Made by a program: the position numbers and the translations under genes
In this document: positions 60,801-64,000 of the stretch, piece by piece
Numbering within the stretch: position 1 is the stretch's first letter
Layout of the letters: each line of letters begins with the position of its first letter
Source of the DNA: Sporobolomyces roseus
Lineage: Eukaryota > Basidiomycota > Microbotryomycetes > Sporidiobolales > Sporidiobolaceae
Length of the DNA: 64,000 nucleotides
Reading direction: 5' to 3'
Assembly (NCBI GenBank): GCA_016617785.1
Contig: JADILM010000005.1
Location: 620,001 to 684,000 of the forward strand
Notes under the pieces: model-generated
The model's database searches: none
What the model saw: the letters and a program-made list of their open reading frames with translations, nothing else
What the model was told of the DNA's origin: nothing

Positions 60801-61891
60801 CGATGAAACACCGAGTAACGAGGCGGCGTGATCGAGTACTTCCCGGTTCTCGATCCAGGCAGGTTCAGATTGGAAATCGTGAGGATCTGTTGGGTACTCT
60901 GAGAATTCGAGGTTACCGAGTACGAGGATGGCGGAGAGGATACGGAAGATCGATGCTACGTGACGAGGTTTGAATCCCAAGACCTTGAAGGCGGATCGAA
61001 GTTCGTCGAGTGCGATCGAGTCGTCCGAATGAGGCGAACCGGGAGGTAATCGATAACAAGCAGATTTCGCGAGGAGTCGATAAGCAGTGATGTCCTCGAA
61101 CAATCCGAGTTCCTCCTTCTCTTCCTTTGAAGCTCCAGCGAGTAATTGGTAGAATGCGTGGAAAGTTCGTTCCTCTTTCGCGAGTTTCGTGAATCGAGTC
61201 TTGTCCAATCCAAACGCGAGGCATTTCGCACCCGCGAGTTTGCCATCTTGGTTGAAGTGAAGTTCGAGGAGGGAAGAGTGTCGAGAGGAAGAAGGAGTGT
61301 GAACGGTCTTTGCTGAACCGAAAGACGTGAGGAGAGTCGAAAGTGCTGAAACTTGTTCTGCGATTTTGATATCCTTCTTTCCGGAAGTCGAGAGTCGGAG
61401 GAGTTGTGAAGTGAAGAGTTCTTGCTGCATCGAAGATCCAGCACCCGAAAGACCACTGTCGAGGCGTGAAAGAGAGAGGAGATTAGCGATTCGCACAACA
61501 CCCTTTACAGAACTCGAAATCAAAGAAAGGTAGCGCACCTGTAGACTATTGATTGAGTTTCACCCGTTCTCCTCATGGTCAAGTATGCTCGACAAGCGAG
61601 ATCATACGCGTGAGGTAGAGTTTCTTCTCCACCTTTACCATGTCTAACTTTATAGGCTCGATCCTCGTATTCTGCCTTGCTTGCCTCACCCTGATCTGCC
61701 GTAACTTGCAAAGGGTTGAGTACGACGAGGTTCGAGTCTCCTACATAAGTCGAATGGAGGTGGTTACGAAGTCGTTGAGCGAGGAGGTGAACTAAAGAAT
61801 CGGGAGAAGGGATTGAAGTCGCATTGGAAGAGGTAGGAAGGAGGGAAGTCAAGTTGTTGATAGATTGCGGATCTGGTTGATGACCTGCCAT
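54820..61891 (-). CDS. Myosin-motor chitin synthase (class V type)
   Basis: Integral-membrane glycosyltransferase that makes chitin from UDP-GlcNAc, with an N-terminal myosin-like domain for tethering or moving secretory vesicles at growth sites. About fifteen exons, about 2,000 aa. Exon 1 starts [20 protein letters not shown]. The motor region covers about 750 residues ([39 protein letters not shown]) but its P-loop reads [12 protein letters not shown]. Next: a membrane segment, a cytochrome-b5-like domain ([17 protein letters not shown]), then [20 protein letters not shown] and [20 protein letters not shown]. The catalytic domain has [57 protein letters not shown] and [13 protein letters not shown]. 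At the end a Gly/Ser-rich stretch leads to a DEK_C domain ([28 protein letters not shown]). All catalytic residues are intact. Confidence 0.92.
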
Positions 61892-62165
61892 CAGAGTGGC
61901 TATCGAAAGGGAGGGAGAGAGGGCCGGGGTGGGTCGATGGGAAGAGGCAAAAAGGTTGAAGGAATTCCCAATTCCAAGGGAATCTTGAGGTGGCGGAAAG
62001 GGAGGGGAAAGAAAGAGAGAGAGAGCTCGATTTTGCAGCTGTAGTCTGTCGGGAGCTGTGCGTGGAATCAAGGACGGTAGCAGACGCTTCGAAGAAGGGA
62101 TCGACGTCGACGCGTGGTCTCTTCCCTTCCCTCTCCTCTACATTGAAACTTAGCTTCGGATTAGT
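61892..62165. promoter_or_regulatory. Divergent promoter, chitin synthase/SVP26
   Basis: 274 bp between opposite start codons; contains GC-rich CGTCGACGTCGACGCG-like sequence (62085-62115) made of repeated CGTCGA units. Position supports a shared control region; factors unknown. Confidence 0.5.
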
Positions 62166-63809
62166 ATGGTCACTGCTCTGCATTGCTTATCTTATGTATC
62201 AGCAGTAGTCGGTTTGATCTTTGTTCTCCTCTCTCTCGGTGAGTTGCTCTCTTTCTCTCCACAAACAGACTCATCTGCGTCCGGCTAACTCTTTCGTACT
62301 CGTTCACAGCTAGTGGTCTCCTGTATAGTGAGCTCTCCTCTATTCAAAACTCGAACGCGTGGGAATGACCTTTGTTTCGTCTGATCATAGTCGCAGAAGT
62401 TATCGAAGAACATTCTGGGTTGGCCAAATCAATAGGGAAACGCTTGATCTACGTGAGTCTCATTTTATTCAACGTATCTCGTGGAAGGAATGCGGAGGAA
62501 ATGGTCAAGAGCGAACCAAAAAAGACAGAATGGTCAAATTCGTCGATTTTGGTTTCGCAAAACTGACTTTCCTCCTCGACCTCGCTTTCTGCAGTGCATA
62601 ATCCTCTTCTACGGAATCCTGTATTGGATCGACGATCTTCCGTTTCAACTCGTCGGAGTCGGAATTCTCGCACATCTGGTCTAGTGAGTGCTCGAAACTA
62701 CACCTAGCAAGAATTCTCGCCTGATGTTGTACTTTCGACCCTTCACAGCCTGACAAACTTCAGACGATCGTGGCCTTCAATATCTCTCACCTCCCTCAGC
62801 TTCATCTTCTCCTGCATCTTCGTCCTCCTTTCGCACTACCTTTCCTTCCGACATTTCTCCGCGAAACAATCTTCCTCAACTCATCACTACACCCGTTACA
62901 ACGCTTACAATCACAGAAGAGGTGCATACGGAAAGAAACAAGATGAAGGGTTCTTGGAAGTTGCAACATTCTTCGCAGTTTGCGTTTGGCTCGTTCCTTT
63001 CTATCGTAAGCTCTCGAGCTCGGTGACCATTTCCCGTCCCAGAATTGACACTGTCCCTCTTCGCAGTCTTCTTGAGTCTGAGCGCCAACGACAACGTCCT
63101 CCCTTCAGCCGGCGAGACCCCGGCAGCCTCACGCCGAACTTCGACAGCAGCAGCTCCCAATTCTCCCGCTCAACCTCCTTCCCCCACCTTGAATCGCCAC
63201 ACTCGCCAACGTTCATCAATGATGAAATCCGCTCTCTCCTCCGCATTCTCCATCGTTCCTTCTGCCCTTCGCCCTTCTTCACTCTCTTCGAACCTCACAC
63301 CCGTTTCAACCGGAGGAGGCAAGTCGAGCCCAACTGTCGATCGAATGCTAAGATCTCCTTCACCTACCATCGGGTTCCAACCGTTCAGTTCAGGTAGAAG
63401 TGGAGGTGGACAATCGAACCAACGAGAAGGGTTACTAGTCAGTTCCACCTCGAGCCCAAAAAGTAGTTCATTCTTTTCGTCAGGTCAGAGCGGTCCTTGG
63501 TCTTCCCAACCACCTTCGCCATCACTCGGTACATTCCCGTCTTCTTCGAATTCAGCGGCGAGAGGGTTGGGGTTGGGAATGGGGAATGGAGCGACTTCAC
63601 CTGCGTTGAGGGCGATTCATCCACCTGGTATGCCACCGAGACGGCATACGACTGCTGGAGATGAGGGAAGCTTTGTGAGTGCGGCGGTGGGGTCGGAATC
63701 GGTTGGAATGGGATACTCGGCGAGCGCGATGGGGAGACCGCAGGGAGGTACGGGAGCGTTGGGGCCGATCAAGAGGAGAGGGACGGGCGAAGCTTCGAAC
63801 CTGAGATGA
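62166..63809 (+). CDS. SVP26: SVP26/TEX261 family ER export adaptor
   Basis: Membrane protein of the early secretory pathway that helps load type II glycosyltransferases into COPII vesicles. Six exons (62166-62238, 62310-62327, 62391-62452, 62595-62683, 62749-63005, 63067-63809) sum to 1,242 nt, 413 aa. It begins MVTALHCLSYVSAVVGLIFV, then ASGLLY, encoded mostly by an 18-nt exon. AEVIEEHSGLAKSIGKRLIY follows, the family signature (SELxEExxxxAKxxxxRxIY). Hydrophobic helices: CIILFYGILYWIDDLPFQLV, SISLTSLSFIFSCIFVLLSH and VATFFAVCVWLVPFYLFLSL. The conserved part ends near residue 200. The remaining about 200 residues (Ser/Pro/Gly-rich, ending GTGEASNLR) are unusual: the yeast protein is about half this length. 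It diverges from the chitin synthase. Confidence 0.9.
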
Positions 63810-64000
63810 TCAGTATAGCTTGAGTATGTCAATCTTATACTTATGTAATATGTTTATTTACGATATTTCGAAACTTGGGCAAGGTTACGCTTCTCTCTCT
63901 CTTTGGCGTTGTTCTTCGCCGTGTTCGAATACAGTCGCTCTGCCTAATACCAGCAGCACCGATCTGCTCGGTAGAATCCTCGCATTCCGGTCCAAAGCAG

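Noticed and set aside
1..64000. Transposons, viral insertions, CRISPR arrays, rRNA genes
   Set aside because: No reverse transcriptase, transposase, integrase, long terminal repeat, regular spaced repeat or rRNA sequence was seen in the window.

Overview
The window is eukaryotic nuclear DNA from a filamentous or yeast-like fungus, most likely a basidiomycete and plausibly Pucciniomycotina (Microbotryomycetes-like). That placement is inference. It rests on very intron-rich genes with short introns (about 50-80 nt; GTAAGT/GTGAGT/GTACGT donors; CTGAC/CTAAC-like branch sites), compact alternating gene order, moderate GC and the gene set. No bacterial operon, CRISPR array, transposon or clear tRNA/rRNA gene was seen.

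Left part (0-17 kb): a choline/ethanolamine kinase (-) diverges from Mediator subunit MED17 (+). Then come the ESCRT-III protein DID2/CHMP1 (-) and ribosomal protein uL1 (+), an oil-body-associated/DUF1264 protein (+) split into nine exons including 5-nt and 12-nt ones, the U3 processome WD40 protein UTP15 (+), the Dsl1-complex tether RINT1/TIP20 (-), and an FAH-fold hydrolase (+).

Middle (17-34 kb): the respiratory supercomplex factor RCF2 (-); one long gene joining a nucleolin-type RRM to a DBP2-like DEAD-box helicase (-); an FAD amine oxidase (-); TFIIF-alpha/TFG1 (+); a membrane-anchored flavin monooxygenase (-); a SigF-like NTF2-fold protein (-); a PLAC8 protein (-); and a secreted expansin-like double-psi beta-barrel (DPBB) protein (-).

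Right part (35-64 kb): condensin subunit YCG1 (+); an unrecognised 221-aa protein (+); a rhomboid protease (-); an NRAMP metal transporter (+); a tandem CCCH zinc-finger TIS11-type mRNA-decay factor (-); a second DPBB protein (+); the GCN2-pathway regulator YIH1/IMPACT (-); a very large myosin-motor chitin synthase (-); and, divergent from it, the ER-export adaptor SVP26/TEX261 (+).

Most genes are housekeeping. The unusual points are the RRM-DEAD fusion, the chitin synthase motor domain whose nucleotide-binding loops are all altered while the catalytic motifs are intact, the micro-exons, introns that stay in frame when retained, and (CT)n tracts concentrated inside introns. I did not find evidence for a wholly new multi-gene system. 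Coordinates for spliced genes run from start to stop codon. Splice joints were read by eye; where I could sum exons to a multiple of three I say so.
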